Shown: piece by piece, positions 17,796 through 26,486 of the stretch
How the letters are laid out: each line of letters begins with the position of its first letter
Position numbering within the stretch: position 1 is the stretch's first letter
Origin: Sphingomonas nostoxanthinifaciens
GTDB taxonomy: Bacteria > Pseudomonadota > Alphaproteobacteria > Sphingomonadales > Sphingomonadaceae
DNA: 64,000 bases
Assembly (NCBI RefSeq): GCF_019930585.1
Contig: NZ_CP082839.1
Span: 2,600,001-2,664,000, forward strand
Direction: 5' to 3'
The notes under the pieces: generated by a model
Database searches by the model: none
What the model was told of the DNA's origin: nothing
Seen by the model: the letters and a program-made list of their open reading frames with translations, nothing else
Translations under genes and position numbers: made by a program

Positions 17796-18692
17796 TCAGC
17801 GGCTGATCTCATCGGCAACCGATATGATGGACTGACGCATCCAGCGGTGCGCCGCCTGGTCCTCGAAGCGGCCCTGCCAGACCATTACCGACATGCAGGG
17901 CTTCGACGCGAACGGGAGGTCGACGATCTGGACGGAGTAAGCGCGCCTGAATTCCTCGGCGACGTGGCGCGCGACGATCGCGATCATGTCCGATTGGGTC
18001 AGTACCGCACCGGCAGCGAGATATGGCACCTCGAATTGCGTGGTTCGTGTCAGCCCGGCAGCGTCGAGCAGATCCTCGATGAAGCTGAGATCGTCGCCGC
18101 TCGAGGAGATCGCAAGTTGCGGCAGGCCGGCAAACGTCGCGAGATCGAGCTCGGTCTTGAGTATTGGATGACCCCGCCGCACGACCCCGACGAACTCGTC
18201 CTCAAGCAGCTTGTGCGAGTGAAATCGGGATAGCCGGGGGGTATGCGCGACCAGCGCAAGATCGAGCTCGCCCCGATCGAGCATGTCGGCGACATCCAAC
18301 GTACCGCTGGGCCGGAAGCGAAACTGCAGGTTCGGCGCCAAGGCGCGGGCGCGCTGGATGATCGGCGCGACCAGCGCGACCGCCGCATAATTATTGACGG
18401 CGATGATGAAGCGCTGTCGCGCATCTTCGGGGACGAACTCTTCGGCCTCCAGGGCGGTCCGCAGATCCAGGAGCGAGCGACGCACCGGCTCGGCAAGCCG
18501 CTCGGCAAGCGGCGTCGGAATCATCCCCTCGGACGATCGCACGAACAACTGATCCTTCGTGAGATGGCGCAGCCGATTGAGCGCGTGGCTCATCGCGGGC
18601 TGGCTCAATCCGAGGCGAGCTCCTGCGCGGGTGACGCTCCGCTCCCGCAGCACGGCTTCGAATACCACCAGCAGATTGAGATCGATCCGCAT
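17796..18692 (-). CDS. LysR family transcriptional regulator (NodD/LeuO-like)
   Basis: 298 residues. The start MRIDLNLLVVFEAVLRERSV, the helix-turn-helix RAGARLGLSQPAMSHALNRL and DQLFVRSSEGMIPTPLAERL place it in the NodD/NahR/LeuO branch. The C-terminal effector-binding domain is complete. ATG at 18692 is used; the frame extends to 18734 but that stretch contains the palindromic operator. It is divergent from the RND efflux operon and probably controls it. It is convergent with the DUF779 gene, with no shared transcript. Confidence 0.9.
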   Translation of the reverse strand: MRIDLNLLVVFEAVLRERSVTRAGARLGLSQPAMSHALNRLRHLTKDQLFVRSSEGMIPTPLAERLAEPVRRSLLDLRTALEAEEFVPEDARQRFIIAVNNYAAVALVAPIIQRARALAPNLQFRFRPSGTLDVADMLDRGELDLALVAHTPRLSRFHSHKLLEDEFVGVVRRGHPILKTELDLATFAGLPQLAISSSGDDLSFIEDLLDAAGLTRTTQFEVPYLAAGAVLTQSDMIAIVARHVAEEFRRAYSVQIVDLPFASKPCMSVMVWQGRFEDQAAHRWMRQSIISVADEISR

Positions 18693-18719
18693 GTCGCATT
18701 GCTCTCCCAGATATGCATC

Positions 18720-18744
18720 TGATGCATGCATCAATTCCTATAAT
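18720..18744. promoter_or_regulatory. Palindromic operator and -10 box upstream of the RND operon
   Basis: TGATGCATGCATCA (18720-18733) is a perfect 14-base palindrome in the 91-base gap between the LysR gene and the efflux operon. A consensus -10 hexamer TATAAT follows at 18739-18744 on the plus strand. No good -35 is present, as expected for a promoter that needs an activator. The palindrome would cover positions near -35 to -20, so LysR binding there could activate or repress. Confidence 0.55.
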
Positions 18745-18783
18745 GAGTTGGATAGATGAGCAAGCTGCCGTCATCTCGTTTCA

Positions 18784-19422
18784 ATGATCTCCAATCCGTC
18801 CACGCCTCTCCGCTGGCACTCGTTCGAAGCCCCCCCGGCGACCGAGACCCTCGCGCTCATCATCTGCGAGGCCGGATCTCTGCCCCATGCGAGGTCATTT
18901 GCCGCGCATTGGGCCAGTCTGGTGCCGGGCTGCGCATTTGCTGGCCTCGAGACAAACCTGGCGTACCGGCAGATCGCATTCGCACCCGTCCGCGAGCTGG
19001 TCGAACACGAAACGAAGCGGCTGGGGCTCGATCCTTTGCAGATCGTCCTGATCGGCTTCGGCATGGCCGGCCAACGTGCGCTCGATCTCGCGCTCTGCAA
19101 TGTCTTGGGAAACGTCAGCGCGATCATCGTGGATCTGCCGCCCGACGGCGTCGTCGTCGGCCTGCCCCCGGCGCAAGGCGCCTTCAGGTTCGTCCAGCAC
19201 CATCGTGACGCCGATCCGGACGGCCGGTTCTTCGAGGAGCTGATCCACACGCTTCGACGGTCGGCGATCGATATCCGGACGATGATCCTTCCCGTTGGCG
19301 TCGGGGCGACGGACCGCGCAATCCAGACCTTCCTCGTCGAGCTCGTCGCCCGCGCCAGCCGCTATCATGCGGTCGAGCGGAGCGGGCATGGCGTCTCATC
19401 GCGCGCCGGGGACCGCGCATGA
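18784..19422 (+). CDS. Alpha/beta-hydrolase-like protein lacking the nucleophile
   Basis: 212 residues. The sequence has the shape of a small alpha/beta hydrolase (LALIICEAGSLPHARSFAAH; QIVLIGFGMAGQRALDLAL). The nucleophile elbow reads GFGMAG (91-96), with Gly93 where Ser, Cys or Asp is needed. FRFVQHHRDADPDG resembles the acid-loop region. So it may be a non-catalytic relative, or the resemblance may be superficial. It is the first gene of the efflux operon, and its stop overlaps the transporter start (ATGA), so its amount is coupled to the pump's. No strong ribosome site precedes the ATG; the leader from the -10 box would be about 33 bases. Confidence 0.55.
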   Translation: MISNPSTPLRWHSFEAPPATETLALIICEAGSLPHARSFAAHWASLVPGCAFAGLETNLAYRQIAFAPVRELVEHETKRLGLDPLQIVLIGFGMAGQRALDLALCNVLGNVSAIIVDLPPDGVVVGLPPAQGAFRFVQHHRDADPDGRFFEELIHTLRRSAIDIRTMILPVGVGATDRAIQTFLVELVARASRYHAVERSGHGVSSRAGDRA

Positions 19423-22400
19423 ACCGCATCGTCCGGATCGCGCTCGATCGCCCCTACAGCGTCGTCGTCCTTTCGATCCTGATCTTCCTGTTCGGGTTGT
19501 TCTCGATCTCCAAGTCGCCGATCGACATCTTTCCGGCCGTCAACGTGCCGGTGGTCAGCGCGGTGTTCAGCTATACCGGCCTGTCGCCCGACGAAATGTC
19601 CGGCCGCGTCGTCACCTATTACGAGCGCGCGCTGACGACGAGCGTGAACAATGTCGAGCATATCGAGAGCCAGTCGATCCCCGGCTACGGCATCATCAAG
19701 ATCTATTTCCAGCCGTCGGTGAACATCAATGCCGCGCTGGCGCAGGTCGATGCCGCCTCGCAGACCGTGCTCAAGCAGATGCCCGCCGGGATCACGCCGC
19801 CGACGATCCTGAGCTTCGACGCCTCGAGCGTCCCCGTCCTCCAGCTCGCTTTGTCGAGCAAGACGCTGCCCGACACGACGCTCAACGACCAGGCATCGAG
19901 CTTCATCCGCCCGCAGCTTGCCTCGGTCGCGGGCGCCTCGATACCGCTGCCCTATGGCGGCAAGGTCCGTCAGGTGCAGGCCGACCTCAACCCGCAGGCG
20001 CTCCGGCAATATGGCCTGTCCGCCAACGACGTGTCGGCCGCGCTCGCCAACCAGAACATCATCACGCCGGTCGGCACGCAGAAGATCGGCAAGCTCGAAT
20101 ATACGCTGAAGCTGAACGACTCGCCCGACGCCATCGCCGCGTTCAACGATCTGCCGATCAAGACGGTGAGCGGCGCGACCGTTTACATGCGCGACGTCGC
20201 CTTCGTGCATGACGGCAATCCGCCGCAGACCAACGTCGTCCATGTCGACGGTCAGAATGCGGTGCTGCTCAGCATCATCAAGTCGGGCGCGAACTCGACC
20301 TTGTCGGTGATCTCGGGGGTGAAGGCGCTGCTGCCGCAGATCAAGGGCACACTGCCCGCCGGGCTCAACCTGCTCGCGACCGGCGATCAGTCGGTGTTCG
20401 TGACGAGCGCGGTGTCGAGCGTGGTGCGCGAAGGCGTCATCGCCGCCACGCTGACCGGCCTGATGATCCTGCTGTTCCTCGGCAGCTGGCGCTCGACATT
20501 GATCATCACCGTGTCGATCCCGCTGTCGATCCTCGCCTCGCTCGCCACGCTGTCGGCGTTCGGCCAGACGATCAACGTGATGACGCTCGGCGGCCTGGCG
20601 CTCGCGGTCGGCATCCTCGTCGACGATGCCACCGTGACGATCGAGAATATCAACGCCCATCTCGAGCGTGGCGAGGCCGTGCGCGACGCGGTAATCGCCG
20701 GCACCGAGGAGATCACCACGCCGGCCTTTGTCTCGCTGCTGTGCATCTGCATCGCCTTCGTGCCGATGCTGCTGCTCACCGGCGTGCCCGGCAACCTGTT
20801 CCTGCCGCTGGCGGAAGCGGTGGTGTTCGCGCTGATCGCCTCGTTCATCCTGTCGCGGACGCTCGTCCCGGCGATGGCCGACTGGCTGATCAAGGAGCCC
20901 GATCAGGAGAAGGAGCCGCGCTGCCGGATCGCGCGTGCGCTGGTGCGTTTCCAGCGCGGCTTCGAGGCCCGCTTCGAGACGGTGCGGGCTTATTATGTCG
21001 GCCTGCTCGAGCTGGCGCTGGCGCACAGTCGCGCGGTCATCATCGGCTTCCTCGGCTGCTCGCTGTTGTCGCTGCTGCTGGTGACGCAGCTCGGCCAGGA
21101 TTTCTTCCCGCAGCTCGATGGCGGCCAGATGCGCATCCACATGCGCGCGCAGACCGGCACGCGGATCGAGCAGACCACCAAGATCGCCGATCAGGTTGGC
21201 ATCGCGATCCACCAGTTGCTGCCGCAGGGCGAGGTCGCGGGCATCGTCGACAATGTCGGCCTCAGCGTCAGCGGCATCAACATGGCCTATGACAATGCCG
21301 GCACGATCGGCAACGAGGACGGCACGATCTCGGTGACGCTGTCGCCCAAGCATGGCAGCACCGCCACCTATGTGAAGCTGCTGCGCGAGCAATTGCCGCG
21401 CCGCTTCCCCGGCGTGGAGTTCGATTTCCTGCCCGCCGACATGGTCAGCGAGATCCTCAATTTCGGCTCGCCCGCGCCGATCGACCTCCAGATCGTCGGC
21501 AGCGACACCGCGGCCAACCGCGCTTATGCCAATATCGTGCTGGCGCGGATCAAGGCGATCCCCGGCATCGCCGATGCGCACATCCAGCAGGCGTTCCAGC
21601 AGCCCCAGCTCAACGTCAACGTCGACCGCTCCTTCGCCGGGATGGTCGGGCTGACCGAGAAGGACGCCGCCAACGCGATGCTGACGACCTATGCCGGCAG
21701 CACCCAGGTCGCGCCGACCTATTGGCTCAATCCCAAGACCGGCGTGTCCTATCCGGTGTCGATCCAGACGCCGCAGCGCGAGGTCTCCTCGATCGACGCG
21801 CTGCGCAACACCACGATCACGCCGTCGGGCATGGCTGGCCAGGTTCCGCAATTGCTGCGCAACATGGCGACGATCGACCGTACCCCCGGCAACGCCATCG
21901 TCTCGCACTACAACGTGCGCACGGTGATCGACATCTATGCCAGCCCGCAGGATCGGGATCTAGGCGGCGTCGCGGCCGACGTGCAGAAGGTCATCAAGGA
22001 TACCGCCCGGAGCCTGCCCAAGGGCGCGACTGCGACGCTGCGCGGCCAGGTTTCGACGATGAAGAGCGCCTATAGCCAGCTCTATGCCGGCCTTGCCGCC
22101 GCGATCGTGCTCATCTTCCTGCTGATCGTCGTCAACTTCCAGTCGTGGCTCGATCCGCTGGTGATCGTGCTCGGTCTGCCGACCGCACTCGCCGGCATGG
22201 CGTGGATGCTGTTCGCGACCGGCACGCCGCTGTCTGTGCCGGCGCTGACGGGCGCGATCATGTGCATGGGTGTCGCCACCGCCAACTCGATCCTCGTCAT
22301 CGCCTTCGCGCGCGAGCATATGGCGACCGGCGAGGATGCGCTCGCCTCGGCGCGCGAGGCCGGCGCCGCGCGCTTCCGCCCGGTGCTGATGACCGCGACG

Positions 22401-22604
22401 GCGATGATCCTCGGCATGATCCCGATGGCGATCGAGCCGGGGCAGAACATGCCGCTCGGCCGCGCGGTCATCGGCGGCCTGCTGTTCGCCACCTTCGCGA
22501 CGCTCATTCTCGTGCCGACCCTGTTCGCCGTCATGCACCGCAAGACGTCGCGCGAAGACCGGCACGACGCCGAACCTTCGCCTCCCCAGCCCGCTCATTC
22601 CTGA
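19419..22604 (+). CDS. Efflux RND transporter permease subunit
   Basis: 1061 residues, full length for an AcrB/MdtB-type inner-membrane pump. The N-terminus (MNRIVRIALDRPYSVVVLSI) is TM1. TM4 carries the proton-relay aspartates in LAVGILVDDATVTIENI. Two large periplasmic loops and the second six-helix half (QSWLDPLVIVLGLPTALAGM; ILGMIPMAIEPGQNMPLGRA) are intact. It exports hydrophobic compounds using proton motive force together with the adaptor and outer-membrane factor encoded next. Substrates cannot be told. The start overlaps the upstream stop. Confidence 0.95.
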   Translation: MNRIVRIALDRPYSVVVLSILIFLFGLFSISKSPIDIFPAVNVPVVSAVFSYTGLSPDEMSGRVVTYYERALTTSVNNVEHIESQSIPGYGIIKIYFQPSVNINAALAQVDAASQTVLKQMPAGITPPTILSFDASSVPVLQLALSSKTLPDTTLNDQASSFIRPQLASVAGASIPLPYGGKVRQVQADLNPQALRQYGLSANDVSAALANQNIITPVGTQKIGKLEYTLKLNDSPDAIAAFNDLPIKTVSGATVYMRDVAFVHDGNPPQTNVVHVDGQNAVLLSIIKSGANSTLSVISGVKALLPQIKGTLPAGLNLLATGDQSVFVTSAVSSVVREGVIAATLTGLMILLFLGSWRSTLIITVSIPLSILASLATLSAFGQTINVMTLGGLALAVGILVDDATVTIENINAHLERGEAVRDAVIAGTEEITTPAFVSLLCICIAFVPMLLLTGVPGNLFLPLAEAVVFALIASFILSRTLVPAMADWLIKEPDQEKEPRCRIARALVRFQRGFEARFETVRAYYVGLLELALAHSRAVIIGFLGCSLLSLLLVTQLGQDFFPQLDGGQMRIHMRAQTGTRIEQTTKIADQVGIAIHQLLPQGEVAGIVDNVGLSVSGINMAYDNAGTIGNEDGTISVTLSPKHGSTATYVKLLREQLPRRFPGVEFDFLPADMVSEILNFGSPAPIDLQIVGSDTAANRAYANIVLARIKAIPGIADAHIQQAFQQPQLNVNVDRSFAGMVGLTEKDAANAMLTTYAGSTQVAPTYWLNPKTGVSYPVSIQTPQREVSSIDALRNTTITPSGMAGQVPQLLRNMATIDRTPGNAIVSHYNVRTVIDIYASPQDRDLGGVAADVQKVIKDTARSLPKGATATLRGQVSTMKSAYSQLYAGLAAAIVLIFLLIVVNFQSWLDPLVIVLGLPTALAGMAWMLFATGTPLSVPALTGAIMCMGVATANSILVIAFAREHMATGEDALASAREAGAARFRPVLMTATAMILGMIPMAIEPGQNMPLGRAVIGGLLFATFATLILVPTLFAVMHRKTSREDRHDAEPSPPQPAHS

Positions 22605-22615
22605 GAGCAGATCCC

Positions 22616-23770
22616 ATGACCACGCTCCAAGCCAAGACGCCCAGCCGGCGCTTCCTCCTCACCGCCGGGATCGGCGCGGCCGCCGTCGCCGCCGTCGTGG
22701 CGGGCACCGGTTTCGTTTCGCGCGCACACGGTGCGCATCAGAACGCGCAATGGTCGCAGGCGCAGTCGGTGCCGACGGTTACGCTCGCCAAGATGCAGCC
22801 TGACCAGGCCAGCAGCATCGAGCTACCAGGCACCGCCCAGCCGTTCCAGAAGGCGCAGATCTACGCGCGGGTGAGCGGCTATCTGCGATCGTGGAAGGCC
22901 GACATCGGCACGCAGGTGAAGGCCGGGCAGACGCTGGCGACGGTCGACACGCCCGATCTCGACCAGCAGCTCGCGCAGGCGAAGGGCGACCTGGAGATGG
23001 CGCGCGCCAACGCCAAGCTCGCCGACCTGACCGCGCAGCGCTGGACCGCTTTGCAGAAGACCGGCGCGGTGTCGCAGCAGATCATCGACGAGAAGGTCGG
23101 CGCCAGCGCCGCCAACCGCGCGGTGGTCGATGCCAGTCTGGCCAAACTTCGCGGCGTCGAGGCGCTGGTCGCCTATAAGCGTATCGCCAGCCCGTTCACC
23201 GGCATCGTCACCGCGCGCAAGACCGATATCGGCGCGTTGATCAATGCAGGTGCCAACGGACAGGAATTGTTCGAGGTTTCGGACCTCACCAAACTGCGCA
23301 TCTACGTCCAGGTGCCGCAGACGCTGGCCGCCAAGCTCAAGCCCGGCGAGCATGTCGACTTCACCCTGCCCGAGACGCCGGGCAAGACCGAACATGCCAC
23401 CATCGCGGCAATCTCGCACGCGCTCGACTTCAATACTCGCACCATGCTGGTCCAGCTGCAGGCATCCAATCCCCGCGGCGCGATCGGCGCCGGCGCCTAT
23501 TGCAAGGTCGTGTTCCAAGCTGCCGGAACCGGCAGCGCCACCCGCATCCCGGCGACGGCGCTCGTTCCGACCGCCAATGCGGGGTCGCAGGTCGCCGTGC
23601 TCGGCGCCGGCAACATTGTCTATCTGCGCAGCGTCAAGCTTGGCCGCGATTATGGTAACGAGGTGGATGTCGTCGCCGGTCTGGCACCGGGCGATCGCGT
23701 GATCGACAGCCCGCCCGAGACTTTGCGCAACGGCGACCACGTCCAGCTCGGCAAGGCCACGGGCGCGTGA
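22616..23770 (+). CDS. RND efflux periplasmic adaptor (membrane fusion protein)
   Basis: 384 residues. The N-terminus has a single hydrophobic anchor or signal (FLLTAGIGAAAVAAVVAGTG). A split lipoyl domain follows (ARVSGYLRSWKADIGTQVKA and later YKRIASPFTGIVTARKTDIG), flanking a helical hairpin, then beta-barrel and membrane-proximal domains. It links the permease to the outer-membrane channel. The start lies 11 bases after the permease stop; the stop overlaps the next gene's GTG (GTGA). Confidence 0.93.
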   Translation: MTTLQAKTPSRRFLLTAGIGAAAVAAVVAGTGFVSRAHGAHQNAQWSQAQSVPTVTLAKMQPDQASSIELPGTAQPFQKAQIYARVSGYLRSWKADIGTQVKAGQTLATVDTPDLDQQLAQAKGDLEMARANAKLADLTAQRWTALQKTGAVSQQIIDEKVGASAANRAVVDASLAKLRGVEALVAYKRIASPFTGIVTARKTDIGALINAGANGQELFEVSDLTKLRIYVQVPQTLAAKLKPGEHVDFTLPETPGKTEHATIAAISHALDFNTRTMLVQLQASNPRGAIGAGAYCKVVFQAAGTGSATRIPATALVPTANAGSQVAVLGAGNIVYLRSVKLGRDYGNEVDVVAGLAPGDRVIDSPPETLRNGDHVQLGKATGA

Positions 23771-25194
23771 CGATGCGCTCCACGATCGGCCGCGCGGCGC
23801 TCGCCCTGTTGGCGACGAGCCTCCTCGCCGGATGCAATCTGGCGCCGGCCTATCATCCGCCCGTGGTGCCGACGCCGGCGGCGTACAAGCCGCTGCCCGG
23901 CTGGACGCCGGCGACCCCGTCGGACGGCGCACCGCGCGGCGCCTGGTGGGCGGTGTTCGACGATCCGATCCTAAACCGGCTCGAGCAAAAGCTCGACGGC
24001 AGCAATCCTGATCTTCAGGCGGCGGTCGCGCGCTATGACGAGGCGCGTGGCTATGTCGAGCAGGCCCGCGGCGGCCTGCTGCCCACGCTCGGGCTGCAGG
24101 GCAATGCCATGCAGAACCGGGAGTCGCGCGATCGGCCGCTGCGCGGCTCGAACCTGCCCGATAATTATGGCTCGGATCAGGTCAACGGCGTCGCCGGTTA
24201 CGAGCTCGATCTGTGGGGCAAACTGCGCAACACACTGCACAGCCGCAAGGCGCTCGCCCAGGCCAGCGACGACGATCGCGCCGCCATCCAGCTCAGCCTC
24301 GAGGCGCAACTCGCCGGCACCTACTTCCAGCTGCGCGGGCTGGACGCCGATGCGCTGCTTCTCACCCGGACGGTCGCGGCCTATCAGAAAAGCTACGATC
24401 TCACCGTGACGCTCTACAAGGGCAAGGTCGCGGCCGAGATGGACGTATCGCGCGCGTCGGTGCAGCTCAACACGGCCAAGACCGCCGCGGCCGATATCGA
24501 GGCAAATCGCGCGCTGATGGCCGATGCGCTCGCCGTGCTGGTCGGCGAGAGCCCGTCAACCTTCGCGCTGGACCCGGCCGACGTGCCGATGACGCTGCCG
24601 GCGATTCCGGAGGGCATTCCGGCGACCCTGCTCCAGCGCCGACCCGACATCGCATCGGCCGAACGCGCGATCGCCTCGGCCAATGCCGAGATCGGCGTTG
24701 CGCGCGCCGCTTTCTATCCGACGATCACGCTTGGCGCGAATGGCGGCGTGATGAGCCAGGGCACCAACCCGTTCAGCCTCGCCGACATCTTCTGGTCGTT
24801 GGGGCCGAGCATCAGCCTGCCGCTGTTCGACGGCGGGCAGCTCAAGGGCCAGCTTGCCTATAATTATGCCCGCTTCCGCGAGACGTCGGCCCATTACAAG
24901 TCGGTCGCCCTGACCGCCTTCAAGGAGGTCGAGGACAATCGGGCATTGCTGCTCCGGCTCGAGCAGGAGGGCACGTCGTCGAGCGCGGCAGCCGCCGCGG
25001 CCCAGCAGACGACCACCGCGGCGATGGGCCTCTACAGCAATGGCGCAACGAGCTACCTCGATGTGGTCACCGCGCAGACGGCCTTGCTTCAGGCGCAGCA
25101 GGCGGCGCTCGACATTCGGACGCGTCGTTTCGTCGCGGCGGTCAATCTCATTCGGGCGCTCGGCGGCGGGTGGACGGCAAACGGACCGACCTAG
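23767..25194 (+). CDS. Outer-membrane efflux lipoprotein, NodT family
   Basis: 475 residues. The lipobox LLAGC (about 16-20) marks a lipid-anchored TolC-type channel. Two repeated outer-membrane-efflux domains are visible, with the usual WWAVFDDPILNRLEQKL near the start, LLQRRPDIASAERAIASANA mid-protein and YLDVVTAQTALLQAQQAALD at the end. It completes the tripartite pump of this operon. GTG at 23767 overlaps the adaptor stop; ATG at 23773 is an alternative two codons later. Confidence 0.93.
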   Translation: MTMRSTIGRAALALLATSLLAGCNLAPAYHPPVVPTPAAYKPLPGWTPATPSDGAPRGAWWAVFDDPILNRLEQKLDGSNPDLQAAVARYDEARGYVEQARGGLLPTLGLQGNAMQNRESRDRPLRGSNLPDNYGSDQVNGVAGYELDLWGKLRNTLHSRKALAQASDDDRAAIQLSLEAQLAGTYFQLRGLDADALLLTRTVAAYQKSYDLTVTLYKGKVAAEMDVSRASVQLNTAKTAAADIEANRALMADALAVLVGESPSTFALDPADVPMTLPAIPEGIPATLLQRRPDIASAERAIASANAEIGVARAAFYPTITLGANGGVMSQGTNPFSLADIFWSLGPSISLPLFDGGQLKGQLAYNYARFRETSAHYKSVALTAFKEVEDNRALLLRLEQEGTSSSAAAAAAQQTTTAAMGLYSNGATSYLDVVTAQTALLQAQQAALDIRTRRFVAAVNLIRALGGGWTANGPT

Positions 25195-25250
25195 CGGCTA
25201 TCCGATCGGTCGAGCGCACTCGGCGACTTACCGGCAGCGATGTCGCGCGA

Positions 25251-25643
25251 TCATTCCACGATTATCTCGCCGGTCATGCCCATCGTCTTGTGCATGAAAT
25301 GCGAGCAATGGGCTTCGTAGGTTCCGGACGGCGGTGCGATCAACGATATCGTCGCGCTCTCGCCGCCATGGAGCTCGACCTCACCGTCGCTGACCGTCCG
25401 GCGGGCAGCCGGCGCGAGCATCGCGTGGGCGAAAAAGTCCTTGGCCACGAAATCGTGGCCGCCATCGGCGCTGTTGTGAAAGACGATCGTGTAAGCTTGG
25501 CCGTGTTTGAGATGCAGGATGGCCGGCCGAAACCTGAAGCTCGACAGATCGACGTCCACCCGCGCAGCTCGCGACCAATCGGTCTGCTGGGCACCTGCCG
25601 CGGAGGATGTGAGTAGCAGAAACGCCGCGATCGCGTCTTTCAT
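25251..25643 (-). CDS. Cupredoxin-domain (blue copper) periplasmic protein
   Basis: 130 residues with a signal peptide (about 1-18, ending AAGA). The mature part is a cupredoxin barrel. Likely copper ligands are H63 in GGHDF, C113, H118 and M123 in HCSHFMHKTMGM, similar to the pseudoazurin/plastocyanin C-H-M loop though with wider Cys-His spacing. It may carry electrons or copper in the periplasm. It lies 86 bases after the PEP-CTERM gene on the same strand and is convergent with the efflux operon. Confidence 0.85.
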   Translation of the reverse strand: MKDAIAAFLLLTSSAAGAQQTDWSRAARVDVDLSSFRFRPAILHLKHGQAYTIVFHNSADGGHDFVAKDFFAHAMLAPAARRTVSDGEVELHGGESATISLIAPPSGTYEAHCSHFMHKTMGMTGEIIVE

Positions 25644-25729
25644 AAGGATGGCTTGCCTCCATGGGGTGGCCGGGTCGCAGACCGATAGGGGGAGGGTCCG
25701 GACCCGGCCGGTGCCGAAGCGGCTGTCGG

Positions 25730-26362
25730 TCAGGCCGGCTTCGACACGAGGCGGCTGCGCATCCGGATACCCAGCACACCGAACCCGAGGATCATCATCA
25801 TCCAGCCCGCCGGTTCCGGCACGGCCGCCGCGACGGTCGCATTGTCGGGGGCGAAATCGCTGATCACCTCGGTGCCCCCGGCCCCGCTGCGCGGCCAGAT
25901 GTTGAAGCCGTAGGCCTCGGGCGCGAAGCCGGTCGAGGGAAGCAGCGAGAGCGGCACGACGACGCTCAGCAGATCGCCCACGATCGTGACCGAACCGGCG
26001 GGAAGGCTGCTGCCGCTCACGACGGCCGTTCCCGCTTTCTGCACGGCGATGACCTGATTGAAGCGGACGCCGGGGAGGCCGATGCTGGCGAAGCTGGCCG
26101 GGCCCGTTCCGGTGTTCACGCCGATCGCGTAGAAGCCGGGCAGGCTGGGATCGATCGGCCCCGCCATCGTGCTTTCGAGCAGGAACGACGAGGCCGCGCT
26201 GTCGTAGGAGACGCTGAACCCGGTGACGTCGAGGTCCGCCTGATGCGGCCCGACATAGCCGCTGGCGAAATCCCCGACCGGATCCGAAACCGAAGCGGCA
26301 AGCGCTCCGCCCGCCATGAACAGACTGGCCGCCGTCGCGATGATGCTAAAGGATTTGCGCAT
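25730..26362 (-). CDS. PEPxxWA-CTERM sorting-domain protein
   Basis: 210 residues. A signal peptide (about 1-22, ending ALA) is followed by a secreted beta-rich domain. A short C-terminal tag comes last: VPEPAGW, a hydrophobic helix (MMMILGFGVLGI) and an Arg-containing tail (RMRSR), the proteobacterial exosortase recognition signal. Such proteins are processed by exosortase and displayed or released at the cell surface. The exosortase gene itself is not in this window. ATG at 26362 is supported by GGGAGG 7 bases upstream. The central domain's function is unknown. Confidence 0.85.
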   Translation of the reverse strand: MRKSFSIIATAASLFMAGGALAASVSDPVGDFASGYVGPHQADLDVTGFSVSYDSAASSFLLESTMAGPIDPSLPGFYAIGVNTGTGPASFASIGLPGVRFNQVIAVQKAGTAVVSGSSLPAGSVTIVGDLLSVVVPLSLLPSTGFAPEAYGFNIWPRSGAGGTEVISDFAPDNATVAAAVPEPAGWMMMILGFGVLGIRMRSRLVSKPA

Positions 26363-26396
26363 GTTCCACCTCCCGTCGTTGCATTCGATCGGTTGG

Positions 26397-26481
26397 TTTC
26401 GGATCGCGCTCGAAAGGTTCAATCCGATCGGCGAAATGTTTCGGTAGAGCGATCAACGGACGTCCGCGGCACGATCCGAAA
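26397..26481. repeat. Ten-base inverted repeat spanning a divergent promoter region
   Basis: TTTCGGATCG (26397-26406) and CGATCCGAAA (26472-26481) are perfect inverted copies 65 bases apart in the gap between the PEP-CTERM gene and the ECF sigma operon. The spacing is too wide for a simple dimer site but fits two operator copies, one per promoter. A looped regulator is also possible. Confidence 0.35.
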
Positions 26482-26486
26482 ATAAA

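Noticed and set aside
19365..21908. 847-codon minus-strand frame across the RND permease
   Set aside because: Product is mostly Arg/Asp/His/Gln with no fold-like pattern; it is the mirror of a full-length AcrB-type gene in high-GC DNA.
25700..25715. GC-rich palindrome GGGTCCGGACCC as terminator
   Set aside because: It has no loop and no T-run, so it cannot form a useful hairpin terminator, and it lies between same-strand genes.
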